From positions 1-64,000 of the forward strand of contig CAYMSO010000005.1 in NCBI GenBank assembly GCA_964393185.1: a DNA stretch of 64,000 nt. Direction: 5' to 3'. The notes beneath the pieces were generated by a model. That model saw nothing but the letters and a program-made list of their open reading frames with translations, was not told the origin of the DNA and did no database searches. Within the stretch, counting starts at the first letter, position 1. Each line of letters starts with the position of its first letter. Of the stretch, positions 43,240-51,604 are shown piece after piece. The DNA comes from CAYMSO01 sp964393185. GTDB taxonomy: Bacteria; Patescibacteriota; Dojkabacteria; J137. The translations under genes were made by a program, and so were the position numbers.

Positions 43240-44535
43240 TTATCCTTTTAGTAAAATATCAATTTCGTTTGGTTTGATGCTATAAGTTTTTGCAGTAGCA
43301 ACACTGATTTCTCCCATTTTGATCATTTGCACAAGACTTTTTTCCATAGATATCATTCCCATATCTTGACCTGTTTGAATCATGTTGTCAATCAAATATG
43401 TTTTTGATTCTCTTATGGCGTTTTTTATAGCAGAATTGGCAATCATTATTTCCAATGCTGCTTTTCTACCGCCGTTTTTTAGAGGTATCAATCTTTGGGA
43501 TATAACTGCAGTAATCACATTGGCAAGTTGGGTTCTAATCTGAGCCTGTTGACTCTCGGGAAAGACATCTATTATACGATCAATTGATTGTGAAGCCGAA
43601 TTAGTATGCAATGTAGCAAATACCAAATGTCCAGTTTCTGATACAGTTATTGTAGCGGCAATTGTTTTTGTATCTCTCATTTCTCCTACAAGCACAACAT
43701 TTGGATCTTGTCTAAGCAATGATTTAAGAGCATTTTCCCACGAGGCAAAATCTACTCCAAATTCTCTTTGATCCACTAAAGATATACCTTTAGGAAAAAC
43801 AAACTCTATTGGATCTTCAAGCGTGACTATGTGTTTTGCCTGCGTGGTATTTATATGATTTAGTACAGCAGCAATAGTTGTTGACTTACCCGAACCAGTT
43901 GGCCCAGTGACTAGTACAAGACCATTAGATATGTGTGCAAATTCTTTAAATAGTGGAGGCATATTCAATTCGTCGAGCGTAGCTATCCTATCTGGAATCA
44001 TCCTTCCTACAATAGCAAAAGTCCCCATTTGTTTAAAGATATTAATTCTAAATCTTCTGTTTTCAAATGCATATCCAAGATCTATTTCATTTACAGTATC
44101 TAAATTTAAATCTTTTCTTTGACTTATCAACTCCCGTGCGAATGCTTTAAGTTCTTCAGGCTGCAATAGAGGAGTAGGTAGTGTTTTGAGCGCCCCATCA
44201 ACTCTTAAAATTGCTCTATAACCTACAGTAAGATGCACATCTGATGCTTTCTGCTTTACAGCTTCGGAAAGAATTTGACTTAAAGTATACTGCTTCTGGC
44301 TATTTGGATTAGGCAAGACCTGGTTCTGTATCAAAGGACTTGTATTAAGCTTAGCATCTAAAGTATTAGAAATATCTGGTAATGCAGGCATAACTTGTTG
44401 CGTAAGTGATGAGTCTTGAACATTTCTGTATTCTTTAACTCCAGAATCATTATTAACTATTTCCATACCTGCTGTTAAGTTTATGCCAGCAGGAAGATTA
44501 GGTTGATTTGGATTATTTGTACTTATTAAAGGCAT
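43240..44535 (-). CDS. pilT: Pilus retraction ATPase PilT
   Basis: A 431-residue hexameric ATPase. It has a disordered N-terminal extension (about 85 residues) unlike model PilT, then the core: SDVHLTVGYRAILRVDG, GLVLVTGPTGSGKSTTIA (Walker A), LEDPIEFVF (Asp box), RQDPNVVLVGEMRD (Walker B), HTNSASQSIDRI (His box), and the PilT-type AIKNAIRE motif near the C-terminus. It powers retraction, hence twitching or DNA uptake. The N-terminal extension is an oddity. It lies between pilB and pilC. Confidence 0.93.
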   Translation of the reverse strand: MPLISTNNPNQPNLPAGINLTAGMEIVNNDSGVKEYRNVQDSSLTQQVMPALPDISNTLDAKLNTSPLIQNQVLPNPNSQKQYTLSQILSEAVKQKASDVHLTVGYRAILRVDGALKTLPTPLLQPEELKAFARELISQRKDLNLDTVNEIDLGYAFENRRFRINIFKQMGTFAIVGRMIPDRIATLDELNMPPLFKEFAHISNGLVLVTGPTGSGKSTTIAAVLNHINTTQAKHIVTLEDPIEFVFPKGISLVDQREFGVDFASWENALKSLLRQDPNVVLVGEMRDTKTIAATITVSETGHLVFATLHTNSASQSIDRIIDVFPESQQAQIRTQLANVITAVISQRLIPLKNGGRKAALEIMIANSAIKNAIRESKTYLIDNMIQTGQDMGMISMEKSLVQMIKMGEISVATAKTYSIKPNEIDILLKG

Positions 44536-44562
44536 TTTATAAAAATAACTATATTAGCTAAA

Positions 44563-46425
44563 TTATTCATTTCTAACTCTAAGAACTTCTTCGATTGTTG
44601 TAATTCCTTCAAGTGCTTTTATAAAACCATCTTGGATCATAGTAATCATACCTTCTTCTACAGCTTTATCGTGAATTTCCGAAATTGATTTTTTTTGCAT
44701 TACTAAACCGGCAATAGACTCCGACATTTTTAGCACTTCGAATATACCACTTCTACTTGTATACCCTGTATGATTACATTTTATACAACCTACAGCCTTA
44801 TATAAAGTAACATTTTGAGTTTCTCGATCAAAATGTAGCTTTAACTTTTTATCTTCGGTATAAATATTAATTCCGTTTAGAGGATCAAGCTCTTCATGGA
44901 GTTGATCTACCACATTTGCATCGGCTTGATAAGGTTGTTTACAGTTGTTGCAGAGTACTCTAAGTAATCTCTGGGCAGCTACTACATTTACTGTTGAAGC
45001 TAACAAAAAAGGTTCAATTCCCATGTCTACCAATCTGATAAAAGCACCTGCTGCACTATTGGTGTGGATTGTAGAGAGAACAAGCCTTCCTACTAATGCA
45101 GCTTGTACAGCCAAAGTTGCAGTTTCGGCATCTCGAATTTCTCCAACCATTATTATGTCTGGGTCTTGTCTTAGAATAGCCCTTAGTCCTTCGGCAAAAC
45201 TTAATCCAACTTCTGCATTTACCTGAGTCTGATTCACACCATCTATCTTTAATTCAACTGGATCTTCAAGAGTAATTATATTTACATCTGTAGAATTCAC
45301 TATTTTAAGGCAGCTAGCTAATGTTTGCGATTTACCTGAACCAGTTGGCCCAGTCACCAGGATTATTCCCTGAGTCTTGTTCAGGGCTTCTTTCACCCTC
45401 TGATAGCTTGAGCCCCTAATTCCTGTTTTCTCTAAATCCATTATTCCTTTTGATTTTTCTAAAAGCCTCATAACCACTTTCTCTCCAAAAACACCGGGCA
45501 TTATAGACACACGAATATCTGTATTTGTAGTTCCATCATTAACTTGAAATCGGCCATCCTGAGGAATCCTATGTTCATCTATTTTTAAATTAGAAAGAAT
45601 TTTGATTCTAGTAACAATTGCTGGTAATAGTTTTTTTGGCAAAGAAAGCTTTTCTGTAAGTACACCTCTAATTCTGAATCTGACTCCTACTTTTCCCTCT
45701 CTTGGCTCAACATGAATATCAGAGGCTCCATTTTTTATTCCATACTCAAGCATCATATTTACAATTTTGATAATAGGAGCGGAACCTTCATCTCTAAGTT
45801 CTTCATCTTTTACAGTAGAATTATCTTTATTAAGTTTAATTGTTGTAGTTCCAGTAACCTCTTGAAGAGCCTTATCTACTTCTCCACCTACCTGAGCTCC
45901 GTACTTTGTTTGTATAACATCCACTATCTGGTCCTCTGAAGCGTAATAAGCTTCTATTTTATTTTTAACAATAGATTCAAGGTATTTTATCCTTTGCAAA
46001 TCCAGAGGATCTTTCATAGCAACCTTGACCTTGGTTTTTAGATTTTCAAATGCAATGGCTAAATTGTCTCTTGCAATTACAGCTGGTATTAGGTTAAGAG
46101 TTTCTATTGGGATAAAAACATTACCTAAATCCACATACCCTACATTGCGCATCTCGGCATAAGTTTTTGCAATATCAGTTTTTGTAGTAATATTTCTATC
46201 TAGCAAAATTTGTTCTATGCTTTTAGAAGTATTTACAGCCTCAAATTTTATTTGATTATATTGATCGTTACTTACCAAACCCCTGGCCAAAAACGCATCA
46301 AGTATATTTGTCAAACCTCTTATTGATGTTGTTTGCAAAGGTTGCGACTGAGAACCACTAGCAGAATCTACTAACGTAGTATTAAGATTCCCTGTACTTT
46401 TATTTTGCATTAAAGGGTTATTCAT
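44563..46425 (-). CDS. pilB: Pilus extension ATPase PilB (GspE family)
   Basis: A 620-residue hexameric motor. An N-terminal GspE-N type domain (GLVSNDQYNQIKFEAVNTSKSIEQIL, FVDLGNVFIPIETLNLIP region) precedes the ATPase: GVRFRIRGVL, VTGPTGSGKSQTLASCL (Walker A), LEDPVEL, RQDPDIIMVGEIRDAETA (Walker B), HTNSAAGAFIRLVDM. The tetracysteine zinc motif near the C-terminus is complete (CNNCKQPY ... CIKCNHTGY). First gene of the cluster; the whole minus-strand run down to pilO is probably one or two transcripts. Confidence 0.95.
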   Translation of the reverse strand: MNNPLMQNKSTGNLNTTLVDSASGSQSQPLQTTSIRGLTNILDAFLARGLVSNDQYNQIKFEAVNTSKSIEQILLDRNITTKTDIAKTYAEMRNVGYVDLGNVFIPIETLNLIPAVIARDNLAIAFENLKTKVKVAMKDPLDLQRIKYLESIVKNKIEAYYASEDQIVDVIQTKYGAQVGGEVDKALQEVTGTTTIKLNKDNSTVKDEELRDEGSAPIIKIVNMMLEYGIKNGASDIHVEPREGKVGVRFRIRGVLTEKLSLPKKLLPAIVTRIKILSNLKIDEHRIPQDGRFQVNDGTTNTDIRVSIMPGVFGEKVVMRLLEKSKGIMDLEKTGIRGSSYQRVKEALNKTQGIILVTGPTGSGKSQTLASCLKIVNSTDVNIITLEDPVELKIDGVNQTQVNAEVGLSFAEGLRAILRQDPDIIMVGEIRDAETATLAVQAALVGRLVLSTIHTNSAAGAFIRLVDMGIEPFLLASTVNVVAAQRLLRVLCNNCKQPYQADANVVDQLHEELDPLNGINIYTEDKKLKLHFDRETQNVTLYKAVGCIKCNHTGYTSRSGIFEVLKMSESIAGLVMQKKSISEIHDKAVEEGMITMIQDGFIKALEGITTIEEVLRVRNE

Positions 46426-46443
46426 CCGGGAATAAGTTATAAT

Positions 46444-46455
46444 ATTTCTAGAAAT
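46444..46455. promoter_or_regulatory. Perfect 12-bp palindrome in the pilB/delta'-like divergent spacer
   Basis: ATTTCTAGAAAT is fully self-complementary and lies 19 bases upstream of the pilB start, overlapping where the minus-strand promoter should be. It could be an operator for the pilus operon. It is short enough to occur by chance in AT-rich DNA. Confidence 0.3.
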
Positions 46456-46517
46456 TACTAATACATTATCAATTACTTTTGTTTCTTAATCAAGTTACTT
46501 AATTTAGCTAGACTCTC

Positions 46518-47180
46518 ATGTACTTTCAACCAATTATTATAGTAAAAAATAGAAATAAAGTATTAAACTTTTCCGAGATTTTCGAATCTATAAATTTAAA
46601 AAGCGAGAGCCTAGATTCAGATCTTATTTTAGAAATCGTTCTAGAATCAGACAAAAAATCTATAGGTATTAGAGAAGTTCAAAAAATAATTGAGTGGAAC
46701 TCTCACAAAAGTAGCAAACTAAAGATTTGTATAGTGTACGAGTCTGAATTACTGACTACAGAAGCCCAAAATTCGCTTTTAAAAGTATTAGAGGAACCAA
46801 ACACTAATAATCTAATAATATTGATTACTACAAACGATAGATATCTTCTAAACACAGTTAATTCCAGATGTAAGAAAATTATCTTGATAGATAGAGAAGA
46901 GTATTCTTCCGAAAATATAAGGGAATTAATCAATTTAAATTTTATAGAAAGAAAAGCAGTATTAGACACTTTAAGAGAAAAACAAGATTTCAAAATCGAA
47001 ATAAAGAAACTAATAGAGAACCTTATGAAATATTATACGAATCAAGTTTCAGAAAAAAAGATGCAACCAAATTCTAATATGATAGAATTGTTGAAGAAGA
47101 CCTATTTGGCTGTCAATAGAAACGTCAATGCCAAGTTAGTGTTGGATAATATTAATTTTATTATAGAAGAGTTTAGATGA
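46518..47180 (+). CDS. DNA polymerase III delta'-like protein, reduced
   Basis: A 220-residue protein matching part of clamp-loader subunits. TTEAQNSLLKVLEEPNTNNLIILITTN (the helix with SLLKxLEEP and the switch strand) and NTVNSRCKKI (the S-R-C segment) are highly typical of HolB/delta'. The N-terminal Walker A region and zinc module are missing, so it cannot bind ATP, as is also true of many delta' proteins. It is much shorter than the usual 300-plus residues. It overlaps the next gene by 4 bases (ATGA). It is probably part of the replicative clamp loader. Confidence 0.7.
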   Translation: MYFQPIIIVKNRNKVLNFSEIFESINLKSESLDSDLILEIVLESDKKSIGIREVQKIIEWNSHKSSKLKICIVYESELLTTEAQNSLLKVLEEPNTNNLIILITTNDRYLLNTVNSRCKKIILIDREEYSSENIRELINLNFIERKAVLDTLREKQDFKIEIKKLIENLMKYYTNQVSEKKMQPNSNMIELLKKTYLAVNRNVNAKLVLDNINFIIEEFR

Positions 47181-47680
47181 AAAACCTTGCTTTTATAATA
47201 TACTCATGGGGTAGCTCAATATTACTAACTGTATTGATTTTCTGGCTTGCAACAATTCCGGAGTTCGAAATTAATAATACTTCCGCTAGTGATGCAATAA
47301 TAAAAACAATATTCCGAATGGGGATTTATGCTTTGCTTTACATCTTTATTTATAGATCAATTATTATCACTCTTAAACAAAGCATTACTAGACTTTCTCA
47401 ATACAGATCAAAAAAAGAAAAAATTGAAGACGCTGAATTTGTTCTAATTATCGAAACTTTAATCGTAGTTGTTGTTGCTTTTGCATGTGTGATAATTTCG
47501 ATGATTGCAGAATGGATACAAAGCACTAATATTGTAAGCTTAAAAACTTCTGAATTGCAGGATGTTTTGGTAAGCACTATGTCAATTTTACTCACATCTA
47601 TAATAGTTTACTCCGTTCCAGTTATTGGAGAATTGGAAATTGCGATCAAACATTGGTTTAAAGAAGGAAACAAGAAATAA
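47177..47680 (+). CDS. Four-helix membrane protein of unknown function
   Basis: A 167-residue protein with four hydrophobic segments (about 4-24, 45-65, 92-112 and 133-155) joined by short loops; a basic loop after helix 2 (RLSQYRSKKEKIE) suggests it faces the cytoplasm. I do not recognise a family. The ATGA overlap with the delta'-like gene means translational coupling, although a functional link is not obvious. Confidence 0.55.
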   Translation: MKNLAFIIYSWGSSILLTVLIFWLATIPEFEINNTSASDAIIKTIFRMGIYALLYIFIYRSIIITLKQSITRLSQYRSKKEKIEDAEFVLIIETLIVVVVAFACVIISMIAEWIQSTNIVSLKTSELQDVLVSTMSILLTSIIVYSVPVIGELEIAIKHWFKEGNKK

Positions 47681-48005
47681 GTACTGGCAATCATCTTGGC
47701 TTGCATATAACTTACTAGTTCCGGCACATAATTGAATTAAGTTCCATACTTCTATTAATTTAAAATATAACAAGGTATAGGATATCTCCACTACTAATTT
47801 TCTACTTTTGTGGTAAACTTTTAGAGTCTAAAATTAAATATGTGTCTACATATTAATAAGAAAGAAGCTTAAAAAGAATTTGTGACTGTATTCCAGCCAG
47901 CACTTTCTGGATTCCATTATGTAGACAAAGACAAAACATAAATTCTATGATTAGAATATGTGTTTTGCGAGAAGTATAATTCAACTTAGTGATTAATTAT
48001 TGTTT
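47681..48005 (+). other. Intergenic region before gyrB with a structured segment
   Basis: No ORF is visible. At 47843-47927 a 10-bp perfect inverted repeat (TGTCTACATA with TATGTAGACA) encloses an 85-base segment that itself contains a CCAG/CTGG hairpin (near 47893-47910). A TATAAT at 47975-47980, 25 bases before the gyrB ATG, is the likely gyrB promoter. The structured segment lies upstream of that promoter, so it would be a separate RNA or a DNA-level element. Confidence 0.4.
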
Positions 48006-49919
48006 ATGAGTTCAAAAGAATATTCAGCTGCAAGTATTACAATATTAAAAGGTTTAGAAGCCGTTAGAAAGAGACCAGCAATGTATATAGGAGGAACTGA
48101 TTTATCAGGTCTTCACCATTTAATTTGGGAAATCAAAGATAATGCAATCGACGAAGCTTTAGCAGGGTTTGCAGATACTGTACAAATTGAACTTAACAAA
48201 GATGGCTCTGTTACTGTAAAAGATAATGGTAGAGGTATTCCAGTTGATATTCATCCTACTGAAAAAGTCAGCGCTTTAGAAATTGCCGCAACAGTACTTC
48301 ATGCAGGAGGAAAATTTGATAGTGCAAGTTACAAAGTAAGTTCAGGTTTACATGGTGTTGGACTTTCGGTAGTCAATGCTGTATCCGAATGGTGTAGGAT
48401 AGAAGTTCACAGAGATGGGCAAATCCATATGCAGGAATACGAGATTGGTGTACCTAAAGCCCCAGTAAAAGTAATTGGCAAGACAGATAGAACTGGGTCA
48501 GAAATTACCTTTAGGCCCGACCACACAATCTTTCCAATCACCGAATTCAATCTAAAAACAATTAAAGATAGGCTTAGACAGGATGCTTATTTAAATGGAG
48601 GCATCAAATTTGAGATTATAGATTCCAGAGATGAAGGCAAAAATTACTACGCTTTCTACTTTGAAGGCGGATTAAAATCTTATATAAAGCATATAAACAG
48701 GCATTTAAAAAGTATTCACCCAAATATTTTACATATTAAAGGCAGAGACGACTCAGAAGATATAGATGTAGAAGTAGCATTACAATATACAGATGATTTG
48801 CAAATCAGAGAATATGCATTTGCAAATAATGTCCTTAATCCTGAGGGCGGAACTCATCTTACAGGACTTAGAACAGCAATCACGCGTTCTATAAATAACT
48901 ATATTAATGAATTTGGTACGGAGAAAGACAAAGCTCTTAAGCTTACCGGGGAAGATGTGCGAGAAGGGCTTACAGCAGCTATTTCGGTAAAAATCGTAGA
49001 TCCGCAATTCGAAGGGCAAACAAAAATCAAACTTAACAACACCGAAGTAACACAAGTTGTTCGAAACATAGTAGAGGAGCAGTTCAAAACTTACTTGATA
49101 GAAAATCCAAAAGATGCGAAAGAAATAATTAATAGAGTGCTACTTGCCAACAAAGCAAGAACTGCTGCAAAAGCAGCCAGAGACGCAGTAGTTAGAAAGG
49201 GTGCGCTTGAAGTCGGTGGACTGCCAGGTAAGCTTGCAGATTGTTCATCAAAAAATCCTGAAGAATCAGAATTATTTATTGTAGAGGGAGACTCTGCAGC
49301 CGGGCCAGCAAAGCAGGGTAGAAATAGACATAATCAAGCAATCTTTCCACTAAGAGGTAAGCCTATCAATTCCGAAAAATATAGGCTAGACAAAGTTCTT
49401 GCGAATGCAGAAATTGCCGACCTAGTAAAAGCACTGGGTTGTGGTATAGGTGATTCTATGGACATTTCTAAACTAAGATACCACAAAATCATTTTAATGG
49501 CAGATGCAGATGTAGACGGAGCTCATATTAATACTTTAATGCTGACTTTGTTTTACAGACATCTAAGGCCACTTGTAGAAAATGGATACCTATATATTTC
49601 GCAACCACCTTTATATAAGGTAAGCTTTTCTCCTAACGATACTGTATGGGTAAGAGATGACGAAGCACTTAATAAGCTACTAGTAGAGAGACAACCTAAG
49701 AAATCTCCAATAATTCAGAGATTTAAAGGTTTGGGAGAAATGAATGCAGATCAGCTATCAGAAACGACCATGGATCCGCAAAGTAGAATCATAAAGCAAG
49801 TCTTAGTAGATGATGCTGAAGAAGCTGATAGAATCTTCGATATTTTGATGGGATCAGAAGTTCCACCAAGGAAAAAGTATATACAGACAAATAGCCAAGA
49901 AGCTGAACTCGATATTTAA
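48006..49919 (+). CDS. gyrB: DNA gyrase subunit B
   Basis: A 637-residue type IIA topoisomerase ATPase subunit that, with GyrA, introduces negative supercoils. The GHKL ATP site is clear (HHLIWEIKDNAIDEALAGFAD, DNGRGIPVDIHP, GGKFDSASYKVSSGLHGVG). The TOPRIM part has EGDSAAGPAKQGRNRHNQAIFPLRGKP and the metal site DADVDGAHINTLMLT; the end has QRFKGLGEMNADQL. Length fits short-type GyrB. I chose ATG 48006 over TTG 48000. gyrA lies 1.7 kb downstream, separated by two unrelated genes. Confidence 0.95.
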   Translation: MSSKEYSAASITILKGLEAVRKRPAMYIGGTDLSGLHHLIWEIKDNAIDEALAGFADTVQIELNKDGSVTVKDNGRGIPVDIHPTEKVSALEIAATVLHAGGKFDSASYKVSSGLHGVGLSVVNAVSEWCRIEVHRDGQIHMQEYEIGVPKAPVKVIGKTDRTGSEITFRPDHTIFPITEFNLKTIKDRLRQDAYLNGGIKFEIIDSRDEGKNYYAFYFEGGLKSYIKHINRHLKSIHPNILHIKGRDDSEDIDVEVALQYTDDLQIREYAFANNVLNPEGGTHLTGLRTAITRSINNYINEFGTEKDKALKLTGEDVREGLTAAISVKIVDPQFEGQTKIKLNNTEVTQVVRNIVEEQFKTYLIENPKDAKEIINRVLLANKARTAAKAARDAVVRKGALEVGGLPGKLADCSSKNPEESELFIVEGDSAAGPAKQGRNRHNQAIFPLRGKPINSEKYRLDKVLANAEIADLVKALGCGIGDSMDISKLRYHKIILMADADVDGAHINTLMLTLFYRHLRPLVENGYLYISQPPLYKVSFSPNDTVWVRDDEALNKLLVERQPKKSPIIQRFKGLGEMNADQLSETTMDPQSRIIKQVLVDDAEEADRIFDILMGSEVPPRKKYIQTNSQEAELDI

Positions 49920-50006
49920 TCCGAAACACCTCAAACTTAGGCAAGATAGCTAAATTTAAGCATATTGATCATTAGTCTATGTTTACAGGCGCAAGGATTA
50001 AGCTGC

Positions 50007-50028
50007 CATGTTATAATAACATAACATG
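50007..50028. promoter_or_regulatory. Inverted repeat bracketing the -10 of the 50041 gene
   Basis: CATGTTAT (50007-50014) and ATAACATG (50021-50028) form a perfect 8-bp inverted repeat with a 6-base spacer, overlapping a TATAAT (50012-50017), 13 bases before the next start codon. It resembles the ATAACAT core of the merR-associated repeats at 25123. Likely an operator. Confidence 0.45.
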
Positions 50029-50040
50029 TAATTACCAATT

Positions 50041-50685
50041 ATGGATACTTTAGAAGTAAATCTTGAGGAAAAAAAAGTTAATGAGTTGGAAGTAATAACC
50101 TCAGCTAGAAAATATGTAGCATTTAATTTAATCGATAGCAGTTTGTTTAGGGTTCAAGTCAGTGCTATTAAAGATTTACTCAAATGCACAAATAATAATT
50201 TAGACAGTATTGTTGAATTAGCTACACAAAATATGTGTGTTTATGCTACCTCATTAATAATAGATTATATTCGTATTACTAGTCCAAATCTATTTGAAGA
50301 AGTTTACAGATTGAACGGTTTTTCTCCGTTCAAGAATACAAGTTGGATATACCATACTTATGTAGCATTAAAAGGGTATTCAGGACAATTTTATGCACTT
50401 TCACCAGCAAATTATAAAGTACAGGGATATAACCCATTAGAGCTTGTTATTGTTGGTAGTTCTCTTTTAGATCTTAAAAGAGAAATAGCATTCAGAGATG
50501 GAGGTGATTGGAACACAGAAGATACTCCACTTAAACTTAACGGGAACTGGATTGGATACAGCGCACCCGATCTAGACGTATTTTTAGCCAGAAAATCAAC
50601 ATCAGTAAATCCAATAGAGCTTAATACTGAGGAGACATATAGAAAGGCTGCAATATTAAAATTAATAAAACATTTCGAAGATTAA
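50041..50685 (+). CDS. Hypothetical protein, 214 aa
   Basis: A 214-residue soluble protein between gyrB and gyrA. I do not recognise it. It is helical in the first 90 residues (SAIKDLLKCTNNNLDSIVEL, IIDYIRITSPNLFEEVYR), then shows SPFKNTSWIYHTYVALKGYSGQFYALSPANYK, an alpha/beta stretch and an acidic end. There is no signal or membrane helix. A palindromic element over its -10 (50007) suggests it is regulated. Function unknown. Confidence 0.5.
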   Translation: MDTLEVNLEEKKVNELEVITSARKYVAFNLIDSSLFRVQVSAIKDLLKCTNNNLDSIVELATQNMCVYATSLIIDYIRITSPNLFEEVYRLNGFSPFKNTSWIYHTYVALKGYSGQFYALSPANYKVQGYNPLELVIVGSSLLDLKREIAFRDGGDWNTEDTPLKLNGNWIGYSAPDLDVFLARKSTSVNPIELNTEETYRKAAILKLIKHFED

Positions 50686-50821
50686 AGCTTAATATAACAG
50701 TTTATTGTAAACTAATCTTAAAACCGTTGCTTTAGCCAATAGATATAGATTAGTCTTTAAATTAAGCTTCTTCCTTAATAACACAAAACTATGGGCTTCA
50801 GTCTGTAGTTTTCTATTATTG

Positions 50822-50827
50822 TATAAT
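50822..50827 (+). promoter_or_regulatory. -10 element of a leaderless-type promoter
   Basis: A perfect TATAAT ends 5 bases before the ATG at 50833, again predicting an mRNA that starts at its start codon. Confidence 0.5.
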
Positions 50828-50832
50828 CTGAT

Positions 50833-51444
50833 ATGCACAAAAATACTTCGCATATAAAAGATTTATTAAAATTTGTTGAATTTACACATAAATTCCAGCA
50901 AATCAAAAGAGTAATCTATGTTACTGGTGAGGATAGAAACGAAAATGATATGGAACACAGCTTTCAGTTAGCCTTAACTGCATGGTATTTGGTCGATTCA
51001 CTTAAACTAAATTTAAACAAAGAAAAAATAATTTCCTACGCATTAGCGCATGATCTGGTAGAAACATATGCAGGAGATGTAAACTTTCATCATAGAACAA
51101 AGGAGATTAACAAATCAAAGGTACAGAATGAAGCTGCCGCTGCAAAAAGGATGAAATCTGAATTTCCCGAATTTACACAACTACATAAGACTATTGAGAA
51201 CTACGAAAAAAAAGCAGACGAGGAGAGTAGATTAGTTTATGCTCTAGACAAATTACTACCTGTTATTAATATTTATCTAGACAAAGGACGTAGCTGGAAA
51301 GCAGACCAGATCACATACGAAATGGTTAGACATAAGGATGAGAAAATAGCTTTTTCGCAAGATATAGCAAAACTATGGATGCAACTTATACCTTTGCTAG
51401 AAAATCATCCAGAGTATTTTTGGCAGGGTGGATTACAAAAATAG
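50833..51444 (+). CDS. HD-domain nucleotidase (YfbR/YGK1-like)
   Basis: A 203-residue metal-dependent phosphohydrolase. DMEHSFQLALTAWYLV carries His42, AHDLVETYAGD has His73-Asp74 (the HD pair), and LVYALDKLLPVINIYL supplies the final metal Asp. The arrangement and size match the YfbR/HDDC2 family of 5'-deoxynucleotidases that hydrolyse deoxynucleoside monophosphates. The role in nucleotide salvage is inferred. Between two gyrase genes but with its own promoter. Confidence 0.8.
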   Translation: MHKNTSHIKDLLKFVEFTHKFQQIKRVIYVTGEDRNENDMEHSFQLALTAWYLVDSLKLNLNKEKIISYALAHDLVETYAGDVNFHHRTKEINKSKVQNEAAAAKRMKSEFPEFTQLHKTIENYEKKADEESRLVYALDKLLPVINIYLDKGRSWKADQITYEMVRHKDEKIAFSQDIAKLWMQLIPLLENHPEYFWQGGLQK

Positions 51445-51543
51445 CTACATCTTCATAAATACTACTTTGGGATTGTAACTAAGTTAGCTAATAACCCATA
51501 CTTTTATACAATTACCAAGTACTTAAAACTAAACTTTTCCTGC

Positions 51544-51573
51544 TTGGTTCTAGCATCCTGATAGTGTTATACT
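51544..51573 (+). promoter_or_regulatory. gyrA promoter
   Basis: TTGGTT (51544-51549) and TATACT (51568-51573) are separated by 18 bases, 31 bases before the gyrA start codon. Confidence 0.5.
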
Positions 51574-51604
51574 ATTTAGGTCACTTTAGATTAACGTAAC
51601 TTCT

